Part shown: one piece after another, positions 10,560-21,569 of the stretch
How positions within the stretch are numbered: the first letter of the stretch is position 1
How the letters are laid out: every line of letters begins with the position of its first letter
NCBI RefSeq assembly: GCF_950023065.1
Contig: NC_088677.1
Span: 20,729,230-20,793,229 of the forward strand
Direction: 5' to 3'
Length of the DNA stretch: 64,000 nt
Source of the DNA: Planococcus citri
Lineage: Eukaryota; Arthropoda; Insecta; Hemiptera; Pseudococcidae
Made by a program: the position numbers and the translations under genes
The notes under the pieces: generated by a model
What the model was told of the DNA's origin: nothing
Databases searched by the model: none
The model's input: the letters and a program-made list of their open reading frames with translations, nothing else

Positions 10560-11029
10560 TTGTAAATAATTATCAACTAAAGTCGTTGAATTCCTTTTAT
10601 CATGTGCATAATTTGAATGTAGATAGTAGAAGATTTATTCTAAAAAAAACACACGTATGGACCAGCATAGTACTGATGTCAGCTAAAATCCACATCCTTT
10701 GTAATTAAGTGAACAGGTACCTAGCACTCAATACCTACTTGTAGAACCATAGTACTTGGGCGTTAATAATACGAATGGCTATAGACTCTAATTGGTATCA
10801 TCTACATAGCTAAGACCATCTCAAAAGAACAAATAAGCTGATTCAAAACAAACGCTGAGTTAGAAACGGTCGTTCCATTTTTCAGTCGGTAGTAAAGTTA
10901 TCGTTTAAAGCTTAGAATCACCATACAGCAAAATATTCTACGATCGTATGACAATAAATAACACAGAAATATGTTTTATGTAGTGAATTCGACAGCGGAA
11001 CCATCACCGAAAGATAGTACATATTAAAT
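10560..11029. other. Intergenic, nothing recognised
   Basis: AT-rich sequence of ordinary complexity. No ORF, inverted repeat or match to the window's repeats was noticed. Confidence 0.4.
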
Positions 11030-11852
11030 ACATTAATCAAAGTGTAATATCGGTAAGCTTTTTTTTTTCAGTTTTTTAAAAAAAAGTATACAGTAGTCTT
11101 CAGCAATCTTCAGTTTGAAAATTAAATAGGTACATTGAAAGTGAGTTTACTCATTTCTGTAACCAATGAGGAATTCATTAGTCTTCATTTTCGACATACG
11201 AAAATGTACACAAAAATAATATACATACTTAGGTATTGTTTTCTAGAAAGCCTTGTGGCAAATTAATTAGGTATCAAGATTGTGATTTATATTAAAGTAA
11301 ACGAAATCGATTTAAATACATTCATAATGAACACTTGGGGGGCCAAAAAATACCTCTCATAGACCCTATGACTTTTCCACACTTTGTAACACTAGAAAAG
11401 ATAATTGCCAAAATTGCATCCACCCTATTACATTTTTCCTCCAATTTTCGCACAATTTTTGATTATTTGAGGCCCAAAAAATACCTCACGAACCCTATGA
11501 CTTTTCGACGATTTGATATATCCTGAGAATTTTGATATTTGGCCAAACCCCCCAATAAAAAATGGAAACAGTAAAGTAGTATTTCTCAAGATACACATGT
11601 CAAGTATCAAAAAGTCACAGGGTCTGTGAGGTTTTTTTTGGACCTCAAAGGATAAAAAAATTGTCCAAAAATTGGTGGGAAAATGCGATTGGGCAGCAAC
11701 AATTATTTTGGCATAGTCTTTTCCAGTTACAAGTCGAGCTTCTTGGTTTGGGCGTAATTTCGAGTCCGTAAATAAAAGGATTTTTTTGGACTCCATATTT
11801 TTCAAAAAATTTCTCAACAGTTAAAAAATCGCAATTGTACAGCTACATTTAT
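11030..11852 (+). repeat. Dispersed repeat R1, copy B
   Basis: Second copy of the R1 repeat in the same orientation as 4400-5240, with the same internal hairpin. The words cctcacgaaccctatgactt near 11484 and agtcacagggtctgtgaggt near 11614 form the arms. A fragment of the same family (ctttaatttggaaattaaaa ... tctgtaacgaatgagaaat) lies at about 12085-12155. Confidence 0.7.
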
Positions 11853-12439
11853 AGGAAACGAGTAGATCTTTATTTTTCTGTTATGAAGGGAGGGTGATCA
11901 ACCCCCCTTCTTCATTTCCTTTCAAGTATACTCGTGTGTATTGTATGTACTTTAAAAATGTTATCACATACAAAACGTCATTAAAATAATCCATGTGTTT
12001 GTGTATCGCTAATTTGGCAAGCTTCTTTTTTCAACTTTAATAAGTATATACATATGTATGTACGTATTATTTAGTAAGTATTCTTTAATAATCTTTAATT
12101 TGGAAATTAAAAACATTGAAAGTTAGTTTACTTATTTCTGTAACGAATGAGAAATTATTTTCATTTTCTACACATGAAAAGGCCCCAATAGGTGGATTAG
12201 TAGAGTGGACCCCCACCACCTTTTTCGAGATACCTACATACCTCATTCCTAAAATTATAAAATTCATTTTTTCAGCCCCACGCGAGCCAATTTTCTCAAA
12301 AATTTCTTAGCATGTTGTTGGCACCTGGCACCTAGTAGGCATTCTCATAACATATTTCACCCTTCCCCCCTCCAACATATTTTCCCCTCAAAATGAAGTA
12401 TTGCTGCTTTGTTCAAAACTTCTTTTAGGTAGAAGAAAT

Positions 12440-12491
12440 ATGTTGGAAATTATGCTAAATTCGTCGACAACGTTAAATACAGTATCACCAG
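12440..12491 (+). CDS. Possible first exon of the RPA-like OB-fold segment
   Basis: ATG at 12440 opens a frame reading MLEIMLNSSTTLNTVSP up to a ccag|gtataa donor at 12492. Joined over a 113-nt intron to the acceptor tattttaatag at 12604, the phase-1 junction keeps the frame into ATLTTHEKLTKIANLPQRED. The exon is very short and rests only on splice-site appearance and frame continuity. Confidence 0.25.
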
Positions 12492-12604
12492 GTATAATAG
12501 AATTAAAAATTATTTGTTCAATATCATTTTGATAAACGTACAATCAATTGTCTGAATTTTAATTAATTGTTACGAATTTTTAACATACCGATATATTTTA
12601 ATAG

Positions 12605-12944
12605 CAACATTAACAACCCACGAAAAGCTGACCAAGATTGCCAATTTACCTCAACGTGAAGATATTTTTGTAGCTATATATTAGGAATAGTCACGTCAAT
12701 TCAAACAAAAATGGTAATGATAGTTGGTCAAGAAAAAGGTTTAACTGAAATTGTAGTACAAGACGACACTGTCCAAGTTACAGCGTCTATTTGGGATTTG
12801 GGCATAATTAGTTTTGGTAAAAACGACATTATTGGTATCGAGAGTGGTGCGGTGAAAATACACGGTAATGGAGTGACCTTGAATCTTGATAAAACATGCA
12901 AAATTACTGTTAATCCGACATGGGAGGACACTACGATTTTGTAA
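12605..12944 (+). pseudogene. RPA70-like OB-fold protein segment (apparent frameshift)
   Basis: Two consecutive frames together give an OB-fold resembling DNA-binding domain B of the large RPA subunit (RPA1), or relatives such as MEIOB. The first frame ends KIANLPQREDIFVAIY. A one-base shift at the T-run 12665-12669 passes into ILGIVTSIQT, which has the RPA 'VIGxVxSV' first-strand pattern. Further on come TEIVVQDDTVQVTASIWDLG (the 'LxDxSGxxVxxxLWG' strands), IIGIESGAVKIHGNGVTLNL ('AIKGARVSDFGGRSLS' position) and ITVNPTW ('xxxNPD'). The ATG at 12711 with context acaaaATGG could start a 77-residue protein lacking strand 1. The ORF stop at 12942 overlaps a good splice donor (tttt|gtaaga, 12941). 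It is either a decayed copy, a gene with a homopolymer sequencing error, or a short OB protein. Confidence 0.5.
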
Positions 12945-13150
12945 GAAGAAATATGTCAGATACTGACAATTCGATTACGTTTAATAGATCACAAACTCAC
13001 CATGATTTCATCATTCTGTCAGAAGAAAAAGGAATCAACTACGTAGATCTTATAACAAACTGTAAAAGAGATTTAGAAGATTTATGGGAAGAGGAACTTG
13101 AAATGAAAACCAAAAAACAACGGTTAGAGTTGGAGAGTTCAAAAATTTAG
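12920..13150 (+). CDS. Hydrophilic ORF following the OB-fold segment
   Basis: A 76-codon frame overlaps the end of the OB-fold frame. Its second half, INYVDLITNCKRDLEDLWEE followed by ELEMKTKKQRLELESSKI, is acidic/basic and probably helical (coiled-coil-like), and reads like real protein. If an intron 12941-12987 (gtaaga...tttaatag, 47 nt) were removed, the OB-fold frame would run directly into this one at TCA CAA ACT. The intron is very short, so this is only a possibility. No family is recognised. An AT-rich non-coding stretch follows. Confidence 0.35.
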   Translation: MGGHYDFVRRNMSDTDNSITFNRSQTHHDFIILSEEKGINYVDLITNCKRDLEDLWEEELEMKTKKQRLELESSKI

Positions 13151-13258
13151 AAAATGAACTGAATTGTACTTCCTAAATTTTGGTAAACTTTATTACAAAT
13201 TTATTTTTTGTTTTCATTCCAAAATTCGAAATTCAAATTATTTTCTAATTTTCAAATA

Positions 13259-13975
13259 GGTAAATTATTTTTTCGTCGTCGTCGTTTCCTTATAAGCGGT
13301 AGGCCTATTGGCCTGTCTGCTGCGGTGTGGAACCTGTTGAGGATGAGCCTGAGGTATCCGTGAGTTTCCTCCTTGGTCTCCCTCTGCTTCTCTTCCCCGT
13401 TGGTGTATATTGGAGGACCTGTTTTGGTGATCTTGTTTCCTCCATCCTTTTGACATGATTTCTCCAATCTTTCCTATATACTGTTTTATCTTCTTCATGA
13501 CTGGCTTCACTCCGAGATCTGCTGTTATTTTCTCGGATGGGACTCTGTCTCTGAGAGTCACCCCTGCCGTTCTCCTCATGAACTTCATCTCTGCTGCCGT
13601 TATTCTTCTTTTATCAGATTTCTTCAGTGCCCATACCTCGCTTCCATACGTCATCATTGGTATTGCTAGGGTATTGTACACCTTCAATCTTGTTTCTTTT
13701 CGCACCTTACTGTTTCTCAGGGTCCTATTTATCAGTCCTGTGACTCTCAGGAACTTTGCAATCTTTCCACCAACATCTACTTCTCCCTGGTATGATATCG
13801 TGTTTCCCAGGTATTTGAAATTGTTGACCTGTTCAATGATTTTTCCATTTATTACAATCTTGCTTCTTACTGGCTCCTTTCCTTTGAAGGCCATTGTTTT
13901 TGTTTTCTCTGAAGATATTCTCATATCATACTTTTCTGATGTCTTTGTTAATTTTTTAAATAGTTTTATTATAAC
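13259..13975 (-). pseudogene. Non-LTR retrotransposon, 3' end of reverse transcriptase ORF
   Basis: Minus-strand 5'-truncated LINE. In order it shows MRISSEKTKTMAF, VNNFKYLGNTISYQGEVD, LKVYNTLAIPMMTYGSEVWA, KSDKRRITAAEMKFMRRTAG and LRDRVPSEKI, all typical of the post-catalytic region (thumb and C-terminus) of insect endonuclease/reverse transcriptases. After KIKQYI the sense frame changes by a frameshift to DWRNHVKRMEETRSPKQVLQ and TGKRSRGRPRRK, the usual 'GKRxxGRP+' tail. The YADD catalytic box and everything upstream are absent, because a stop lies just before the fragment (about 13990). It is an old dead-on-arrival insertion. Confidence 0.9.
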
Positions 13976-14099
13976 ACTATTTTGTTTATAGTTTGTTCTA
14001 AAAAAAACTTAGATACTACTTACTAAACATTTAATTTTATTTTGAGTTTTCATTATAAATTCTAAATTAAACTTTTCTTCTAATTTTTAATAAAATAAT

Positions 14100-14400
14100 T
14101 TTATGGGCTTATGGGGTGTTGATGTGCTTGAAAAGCAGCCTTATTTTGGCTATACCAATGAATAGGTATTATTTGCACATTACCTATCTATTATATCATC
14201 CAACTTCAAATTTACCTAGAAAATTTCTTGTGAGATGGATCTCTCCAGAATATGTATGTCTTATGCAAACAGTTCACATTAGAATCAGATTTATGGAGTG
14301 TTGATGTGGGAAGTACATAAATATACTCTTGGAGAGCAACCTTATTCTGGCTATAACTAATGAAGAGGTACTATTTGCACATCACCTATCTAAATACTAA
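14100..14400 (+). repeat. Two direct ~190-bp units
   Basis: The words 'gtgttgatgtg', 'gcagccttattttggctata' and 'ttgcacattacctatcta' occur at about 14117-14192 and again, diverged, at about 14300-14393. There are no coding features. The flanking stretch 14400-15340 is AT-rich with no recognised feature. Confidence 0.6.
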
Positions 14401-15344
14401 AATAATTTTTGTTTCCAAGGTACCTACTTACACCATTTCAGTTGAATATAAGCACACAGGTATACTCAATTATTCATCAAATTAATGTCGGTAAATTTTC
14501 TTTAGCATCACTCAAACATTCAGAAAAAATACCATTTCAACCAACTCCAACCAATCATCTGAAAATTATTTTACTTTGCCAATTCTATTTCAACTTACTC
14601 AACATTTTCATTACTTCGCTTTTATCAAAGCACTCCGTCTCCGATATTCATCTTTTCATCAAGTACCCAATCCCATTTTTAGTTTCAATTCTGTAATCTA
14701 CAATAAATTTATATCTACATTTATGTACTTATTACTTCACTTCTGTATTCTTTTTTACTTAATCTATTTCATATTAAAATTTCAACTTCTTTAATTATCT
14801 ACATTTTTCATGATGTAGGTATGTTCTACGTAATTTTAAGAAAATGAATTCAATTTTTATATTCGAATATTGACACAATTTGTATCCGCATTACAACATT
14901 GCACAAATGGAGACAGGAATTCATCCAAAGTGAGAGCGTATTGCAGTTAGGGGAGATGGGAACTGTTTGTTTCGATGTGTGTCATACTTGTTTTTGGAAC
15001 ACAGGAAAATCATCGGTCTGTCCGTGAATAGATTGTGCAATATGTATCAAGAAATTACATGTATTATATTATGTTCATTTTTGGAGAGTTCATTGTGGGT
15101 GATTCGGCACATGATGAGCACGAGACACCACCAACATCAGTTAGGTCAAGTCTCGATCTAACTTATCCAAGCCCTACGATTTTGACCCGGATTTAACATT
15201 TCAATTTATATCATACGGGTAGATGAACTCAGCAAGATCAATTTTGCATACCTACTTAAAGCACATCGTAATACTTAGGTATTGGTAAGCTTCTTTTTTC
15301 AGTTTCAATAAGTAAAGTACATATCTATGGTAATGTTTAGTTTG

Positions 15345-15602
15345 TAGTAATCATCAACTGATGAATTACAGCTAAGTATTTGGCCACAAAATCATCCAAA
15401 ACTTAACAGTAGTAACATATTGCCAAACATTCTACGTTTTTTGCCTTTACAGTAGATACTCATCAACTGATAAATTTCAGCTATTTGACCACAAATCATC
15501 TGAAATTTTAACTCATTCACAACATTTTGTACGTTCAAAAACAAATCACAGAGGGACGCATTTGCCTTTGCAGTAATCATCAACTGATAAATCACAGCTA
15601 TT
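15345..15602 (+). repeat. Three tandem ~112-bp units
   Basis: The phrase 'atcatcaactgataaat.acagcta' occurs at about 15351, 15464 and 15577. Each copy is followed by 'ttggccacaaaatcatc' or cognate sequence. ORFs in it follow the repeat period and are not credited. Confidence 0.65.
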
Positions 15603-15949
15603 CGGCAAAAAGTTTGGCAGTTTCAAATAAGTTCATAATTTTTTTCATGTTTTAATTGTGATTAAAGACCATTGACCTTCGAGGGTTCACAACCCCCTGG
15701 TGAAGGCAGAGCACTGGCCACCACTCAACTCTCACGAGTTTGTACTAAGATTTGAAATTTTTTTCAACCCCCAAGCAAGTAATAAATGATTTGAGATATT
15801 CTTTGTTTTTGAGTATTCAAGTATTGAATAAGTATAGTAGGTATGTATATATTTTGTTTATGTTCCGTGCACCAAACTTTACCATTTCTCATCCTCATTG
15901 GCAAAAATATATCCGAGAGTGAAGTCATGAGATACATTTGACAATGCAG

Positions 15950-16360
15950 TTGGTGCTGGAGAAGATATCCTTTGACTAAGCAACAAGTATCAAGAAAACA
16001 ATTACGTGAGTTGACTGGGAAGACGTCATACCTGCAGTGTATAGACCCTTGCAAAACACATCTTTTTTGATTATGTATCAAATCTCCAACGTAACATAAT
16101 ACCCATTCCACAACGTTGCAGAAATTGAAGATAATAAATTAAACCGCTTACTGGTGTACAAAATTTCCATGCGTTTAAACCAATCGATAACAGACCTGTT
16201 ATGGCCCTATGATTTAGCGATGCAACTGATGATATAGTAGATATTTACAATGATGTACCTAATTAAGAATAGATATGAAATAGGTATGTATAGTAAAAAG
16301 TTTTATGGAAATTGTGTTTTTTTTCATTTAGTTAAAGTAGTGACAAAATTTTTTCAATAT
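15950..16360 (+). repeat. Repeat family R2, copy 1 (interrupted at 16361)
   Basis: Contains 'gtatcaaatctccaac', 'ttaaaccgcttactggtgta', 'cgataacagacctgttatgg', 'gcgatgcaactgatgata' and 'aaaaagttttatggaaattg'. These words recur in the same order at 18950-19050 and 22430-22650. The copy is broken at its right end by the nested insertions beginning at 16361. Confidence 0.65.
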
Positions 16361-17140
16361 CCCGAGCTACAATTTGCCGCAAGTTATCCGCAATCGGATA
16401 AACGCAAATATCCGCAATATATCCGCAATATATCCGCAAAAATCATAGGTGCTATCTATAAGTAGGGCAATTCGAGTAACTATACTTTTTGCTATCTATA
16501 GGCAATGCAAGTAACTAGGTAACTACATTTTTCCGATTTTTTCGTTAATTTTTCTTATATTTCTGGGGAAGACACTTGACACTTACATAAAATAATTTTA
16601 AACGTTTAAGATGCACAGCGTATATTGACCCTAAAAATATAATATTAAGTAGTTATACGATGTGGTGCGCATAAATATAATCAAGTTCCTTACATTTTTC
16701 AAGTTCGTTTTCATGGCGTGATGTCATTTGCGGATATTTTGCGGATAATCGAAAACAAATGCACATCTATATTGCGGATGCTGTATATAGACACTGTACC
16801 AGGGGGAAGACAACGAACTAGCGGCCATATTGGCTGAATTATGTGTGTCATGCCAATTTATCCCGCTGGGCGCTTTTGGCTGTGCTGGTGTCGAATTCTT
16901 GAACGAAGTACCATGCGAAGTACAGCGCACTACGCGCGCAGCCAAGAGCAACCAACTACTATCACTACCATCCCTCTTCCCAGTTGCTTGCAAACTGACG
17001 TATAGCGCAGCCAAAAGCACCCAGCGGGAGAAATTGGCATGACACAAGATTTTACACTACCGTCCCTTTTTCCCATTGCCTGCAGTTCGGTGTCTTACCC
17101 GGAGGACACAGGTACAGTGTCTATAATGCTGTAGCTCGGG
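16361..17140. mobile_element. Outer inverted-repeat element containing a nested MITE
   Basis: The ends are cccgagctaca (16361) and tgtagctcggg (17140). Internal to them, repeated 'ttgcggata' words appear inverted: cgcaaatatccgcaatatat and variants at 16400-16440, and ttgcggatattttgcggata at 16730-16748. The right terminal region is split by the element at 16786-17125. No protein is encoded. The superfamily is unclear. Confidence 0.6.
16786..17125. mobile_element. MITE with perfect 8-bp target duplication, nested
   Basis: Terminal inverted repeats tatagacactgtacc and ggtacagtgtctata (15 bp, perfect) are flanked on both sides by the 8-bp direct repeat atgctgta (16778-16785 and 17126-17133). 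An 8-bp duplication fits the hAT or P superfamilies. The interior has its own inverted pair: the 'tcatgccaattt...cgctgggcgcttttggctg' region near 16848-16885 and its complement near 17003-17043. The ~50% GC interior gives overlapping ORFs on both strands that are palindrome artefacts. Confidence 0.88.
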
Positions 17141-17149
17141 ATGTTTTAC

Positions 17150-18500
17150 TAGCAAAATCATTGCCAGAAAAATGGTATTTCCTGTAAATTCAAACATTTT
17201 TTGTTGCAGAACTGAAGAAAACTATATAGAGCACTTTGGTCAAACTGAAATTGAACATTTCTTACCACGTGCATGGCAGACGTCCTTTGCTAATAAGAAG
17301 CAAGAAGACAACGTTGTTTTTGTAGTATGTTTGTAAGTAGGTATAGCTTTATTCCTCATTTAAATTTTGTAAACATTGATCTAAGTAATATGTAATTGTA
17401 ATGTAAATGTAATATGTAGGTACATTTGCAGTCCAAATCGGAGTTAAAGTAGATTTGACAAATCTCTTCTTGTTTACCTTTACGAGTAAATGTCGCCAAA
17501 TAACATCAAAATGATGTAATTAGAAGTATTCATGATCTGGAACCAATTTTAACAAATTTCTTTTAAAATATTATAGGAAATGGGTTTGAGTTGGTACAAA
17601 TATGAATTTGTATGATACTTAAGTACGATGATGGAGCTTCCCTGATTGACATTTCATTGTCCTGCTGAGAATTACGTGCCATCAAGGCAAGCGTTTTATT
17701 CTTCTAATTACAATCAAGAATTGTACGGGGAAGTTTCTCCTATATCACATACATGTAAAAAATGTGTTTGCAAAATATTTGTAAGTTTGTATTGAACCTG
17801 ATCAGACACAAGGGTATATGAAATCAAAATTCAAAGCTTTCATTATTTTTTTTCTTTCGATTTCAAACACTGTTAACCCTGTCTCTATAGAAAAAAAATC
17901 CTCTCTTCGTCCTGGTTTAAAGAACTTACCTAATAACGAAACGTATCATTGAAGTCTAAACCTCCACAAACAGCGGAAAAATTGAAGAAAAAACGAAATA
18001 AATGCTTTAAAATTTGAAAACACCTTGCAAAAAATTCTCAAAATATGAAATTTTGATACTCACTGATAATAATGCCCGCCAAACTGATATAATTATTTAG
18101 GCAAATGGTTATGCAACTTTTCTTACATAACCTAAAGTGAATTTTTCGTTGTTTTAGATTTGAATCAAATGCGCGAGAAATTGAATTTTCCAAAACTTTT
18201 TGGTTCCCAATGTGAATTATTCAAGTGGTTCAATTGTACATACGTCGTACGTATTACATCAAATAATAAGTGCTACATCTGTGATCATCAGCTCAATTCA
18301 TTCATCTTTTAAAACAACTCTCGACTATATTTAATAATTGACAAAATAGTCAAAACTATATTCCAATTGATTATACTTCTCAATTGGGAGTTGGAATATA
18401 GCAAAATATCTTAATTTGACTGATCCTACGAGTACTTTAAATGTGCCATCCAATATTGATCTTCTATGTAATTGGATCCAATTAAAGAAATTTCAATAAC
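17150..18500 (+). repeat. MULE-associated repeat R, copy 1
   Basis: Shares ordered blocks with later copies. 'gtttgtaagtaggtatagct' (17329) recurs at 24017, 28209 and 33691. 'tgtaggtacatttgcagtcc' (17416) recurs at 28852. 'gccatcaaggcaagcg' (17679) recurs at about 26285, 29748 and 33831. 'tgtattgaacctgatcagac' (17789) recurs at 26350, 30056 and 33942. The stretch 17850-18500 matches 24640-25160. A reading frame at 17217-17336 after ttgttgcag (EENYIEHFGQTEIEHF ... RAWQTSFANKK) resembles one at 23830-24000 (HAWQTKFAH) and may be an exon remnant. Confidence 0.6.
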
Positions 18501-18539
18501 ATAGCGATATGAAGCATTCTATACATCTTCTAACATATC

Positions 18540-19080
18540 TCAATCAAAAGGAATGCGAATTCATGTCAGTGAAAGCAAGATATGAACCTACTTGGCATCA
18601 AGAACAAGAAGTAAGCAAGATTAAACAATTCAAGTATCCAATATTAATATAAATTATTCAATATTAGCTTTCATTCTTAAAATTCCTTTGAATTTGCAAA
18701 AGGGTAAAATTTTTTGAATTTTTTTTATGTTTTCTCCAAAGACATAAAATTCCTTACACAAAAGGTTCAAGGACTCCAGAAATGTGTAATCTGTATTTTG
18801 AAAGTAGGTACTTAGACCAACATTTGTAGGTACTTCAGCTGACAACACAAATAAAGCAATGAATTTTCCAAACTTAAAAGTTTCCTATGTTGGTGGAAAG
18901 CACTGACTCGCTCTCAGAGTTGTCTTTTGTCTCTTCTTGTGGTATGTATCAAATCTCCAACATGATACCCATTCCTCAATGCTTCAAGAATCGAAGAAAA
19001 AAATTAAACCGCTTACTATGGTGTACGAAATTTCCATGCGTTTAAACCAGATGTATTAGAATTAATGGAATTATAATCGA
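18540..19080 (+). repeat. Repeat family R2, copy 2
   Basis: Aligns with 21570-22500 from 'aaaaggaatgcgaattcatg' through 'cctacttggcatcaagaac', 'aagcaagattaaac', 'gtgtaatctgtattttgaaa', 'cactgactcgctctcag' and 'ttaaaccgcttactatgg'. Near 18815 it lacks the 410-bp hAT-type insert present in copy 3, so it serves as the empty site. The stretch 19080-20040 is AT-rich with no recognised feature, apart from the word 'ggaatctagtctgaag' (19645), which recurs at 23761. Confidence 0.7.
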
Positions 19081-20040
19081 CCCTATTTGCTAGCTTTGGT
19101 TTGATAAATGTGGATAATTCTAGGTTTCCTATCTGTATTTTCCATCCTACCCAAGGTACCTTTTCTGTTCCTCATCCTATCCTAATTCTCAAGCTGTTTT
19201 TCATCCTGAGTTTTCAGTTGGGATTTCTCTGGTTTCTTTGATTGAATTCTCAAATAGTAAATTTTTAATAATTCAAAATATAAAAATTTAATACTCTGTC
19301 CAGTACATACTTTTCACTAAGTTTAGTATTTCATTTTACTATTGTAAATGATATTTTTTACTGGGTTTATAGGCGAGATCAGAAACCTGCTACTACTGAT
19401 ACTCACCTTCTATAAGTTTTTTGCGTTTTTCTCAAATAGCGAAAAGTAGAGAATTCTGGGTTTGATTCTAAGGTAGATACTCATGTATACATACATATAA
19501 GTACTGATGGTTTAGTTCTGTATGAGAAATTTTAAATATATTACTACATCATAAAGGTAAGTACTTTTTACTATACTTCAAGTGATATTTCTCAGTTTCT
19601 TGATAGTATTTTAAAAATTATGTCAAGTTCTGTTCTTTACCCTAGGAATCTAGTCTGAAGTGGGCGTCGATTTCCTACATACTTTTGGTCCGTGCAAGAA
19701 TCCGAAATCTGGATTAGGTATATGAAATACAAATCTGGAAAAAATCCAAAATCCAATTAATCATATCTGAACGTCAAAATAAAATAATGAGACTGTTACG
19801 TTTTTTACTTTTTTTTTCAAGTAATTTTCAGAATTTGTGAATTTGGATAATACAAAATGAGCGATTTTATGCAAATTTTCAGGATTAATGAATTGTTTTT
19901 TTCAAGTTCAGATGATTCATCTTCTGATGATGAGAATGATGATTTTATCAGATCCTCTATTTATTTGCTCGTGAGGTTGTGGAGATAAGTGATGATAGTT
20001 AGTATTCAATATTCATTCTACTCTTTACTGAGCGATATCG

Positions 20041-20470
20041 AAAACATACTATTTCATGTGTCACAAGAATGAAACCATTTTTTTGACTTTTACTCCTTTG
20101 GGGAGGTGCTGGGGGCAGTGGATGGGGCCCAATTCAAAATATGACGCCATATTCGTATTCAGCGTCACCATAAAACATGCTATTTCACATGCCACACGAA
20201 TGAAATAATTTTTTTCGACATTTACCCCCTTTGGGGAGGCGCTGGGGACCGTGGATGGGGTCCAATTCAAAATCTGATGCCATATTCGTATTTAGCGTCA
20301 CCAAAAACGTACTATTTCATGTGTCACACGAATGTAATAATTTTTTTCGACTTTTACCCCCTTTGGGGAGGTGCTGGGGGCTGTGGATGGGGTCCAATCA
20401 ACAATCTGACGTCATATTCGTGTTCAACGTCACCGAAAACATACAATTCAATATGTCACATGCCCCAGGT
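20041..20470. repeat. Tandem ~134-bp units related to the foldback subrepeats
   Basis: Three to four units with the word 'cctttggggaggtgctgggg' (about 20095, 20231 and 20361), a 'ggatggggtccaatt' word, 'catattcgtattcagcgtca' and 'aaacatactatttcatgtgt'. The last two match 'catattcgtactcagcga' and 'aaacataccattcaatatgt' in the foldback arms at 6.3 and 7.15 kb. ORFs over it are periodic artefacts. The stretch 20480-20900 shows no gene. Confidence 0.75.
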
Positions 20471-21029
20471 TTTTTTTCTCGAAAGTTTTGCCCAAAATTG
20501 GCGGTGGGGGTACTCCCCCCCCCAAATTGAGAGACCCCATCTTGAAAATAAGATATTTCGAAAAAGCATCAAAAGGTACATCGATGGTAATTTTTTCAGA
20601 TTTTTAAATGGTAGCTCCCACTTACAGCGCCATTTTGAAATTTGAACTTCCAATTTGAAAAATCAACTTTCAACTTTTGCAAATTTCAAAATGCTTAAAA
20701 AATTCAAACTTCAATGGCCGTTTGAACTGTGAAATCAGTTTTGATCAATGTATCATAGCTTCGGAGGAATGCGCTGCTGAAGTTGAGTACCTCGAGACAA
20801 TTTGAAAATAATGGAAGCCCCCCCACCCGCCCCCTGAGGGGGGTGGGACCAAACTGATTGCTGGTTTCTTACTTAATGGGTGAGTAGATATTGTAAAAAA
20901 AATTTGAGCGAAATCGAAAGACATGACTCAAAAAGCTGGGTCGAATTGACATGGAATGACCCCAGTGGTATTTGTAATGTTTACTATCCTTTTTTAGGAG
21001 CGCCAGGAAGAGACAAAATAAGTCCAGCA

Positions 21030-21270
21030 AAGCACATCCTGGCTTTTTGTAGTACCATCGCACCTGGTTTAAAGCTTATTTGTATTTTGCATATTTATTT
21101 GCATAACTTAATTGAAAATCGAAAATCGTTATTGATTTTAATCTCAAGATTGACTCGCTATTTTTCAAATATATATTTTCTACTGAGGCAACCTCTTTGC
21201 GACACGAGAAATTATTTAGCAGTGGCAAAATATTGTAAGCTTTTATTGAATCTGATCAAAACATTATAAA
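21030..21270 (+). repeat. Repeat R segment, paired with 25335-25575
   Basis: 'ggtttaaagcttatttgt', 'aatcgaaaatcgttattgat', 'agcagtggcaaaatattgta' and 'gaatctgatca' occur in the same order at 25367-25567. The two copies are about 85% alike by eye. No coding signal is credited. Confidence 0.65.
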
Positions 21271-21569
21271 CTTGACCAAAAAGTATTTTTTATCAAGCTC
21301 TTTCAAGGTAGACTACACCTACTCTCCCATATATGTACCTACGTCCACAAATCAGTTTTGTTTCATTTTTAAAAAAATATATTTTTTGCATTTTTAAAAA
21401 TTTGGTTTGCCCTGTTCGTCCTTGATTTATTCCCTTTACCTGCTTCCTTATCATCTTGCCTTTTTCATGAAATAGAAGACATTTCTACCTCTGATTATAT
21501 AATGACAGAACCCCCTCTCACGCCAATGCGAATAAAATTGGAAACAAAGAAAAATGCAAAGTCAACAAA

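Noticed and set aside
12728..12931. 67-codon minus-strand ORF over the OB-fold segment
   Set aside because: Antisense shadow of the plus-strand OB-fold frame.
13455..13991. 178-codon hydrophobic plus-strand ORF
   Set aside because: Antisense of the LINE reverse transcriptase; the minus strand carries the recognisable motifs.
16724..17047. Overlapping ORFs of 107 and 70 codons on both strands
   Set aside because: They are two readings of the inverted pair inside the nested MITE.
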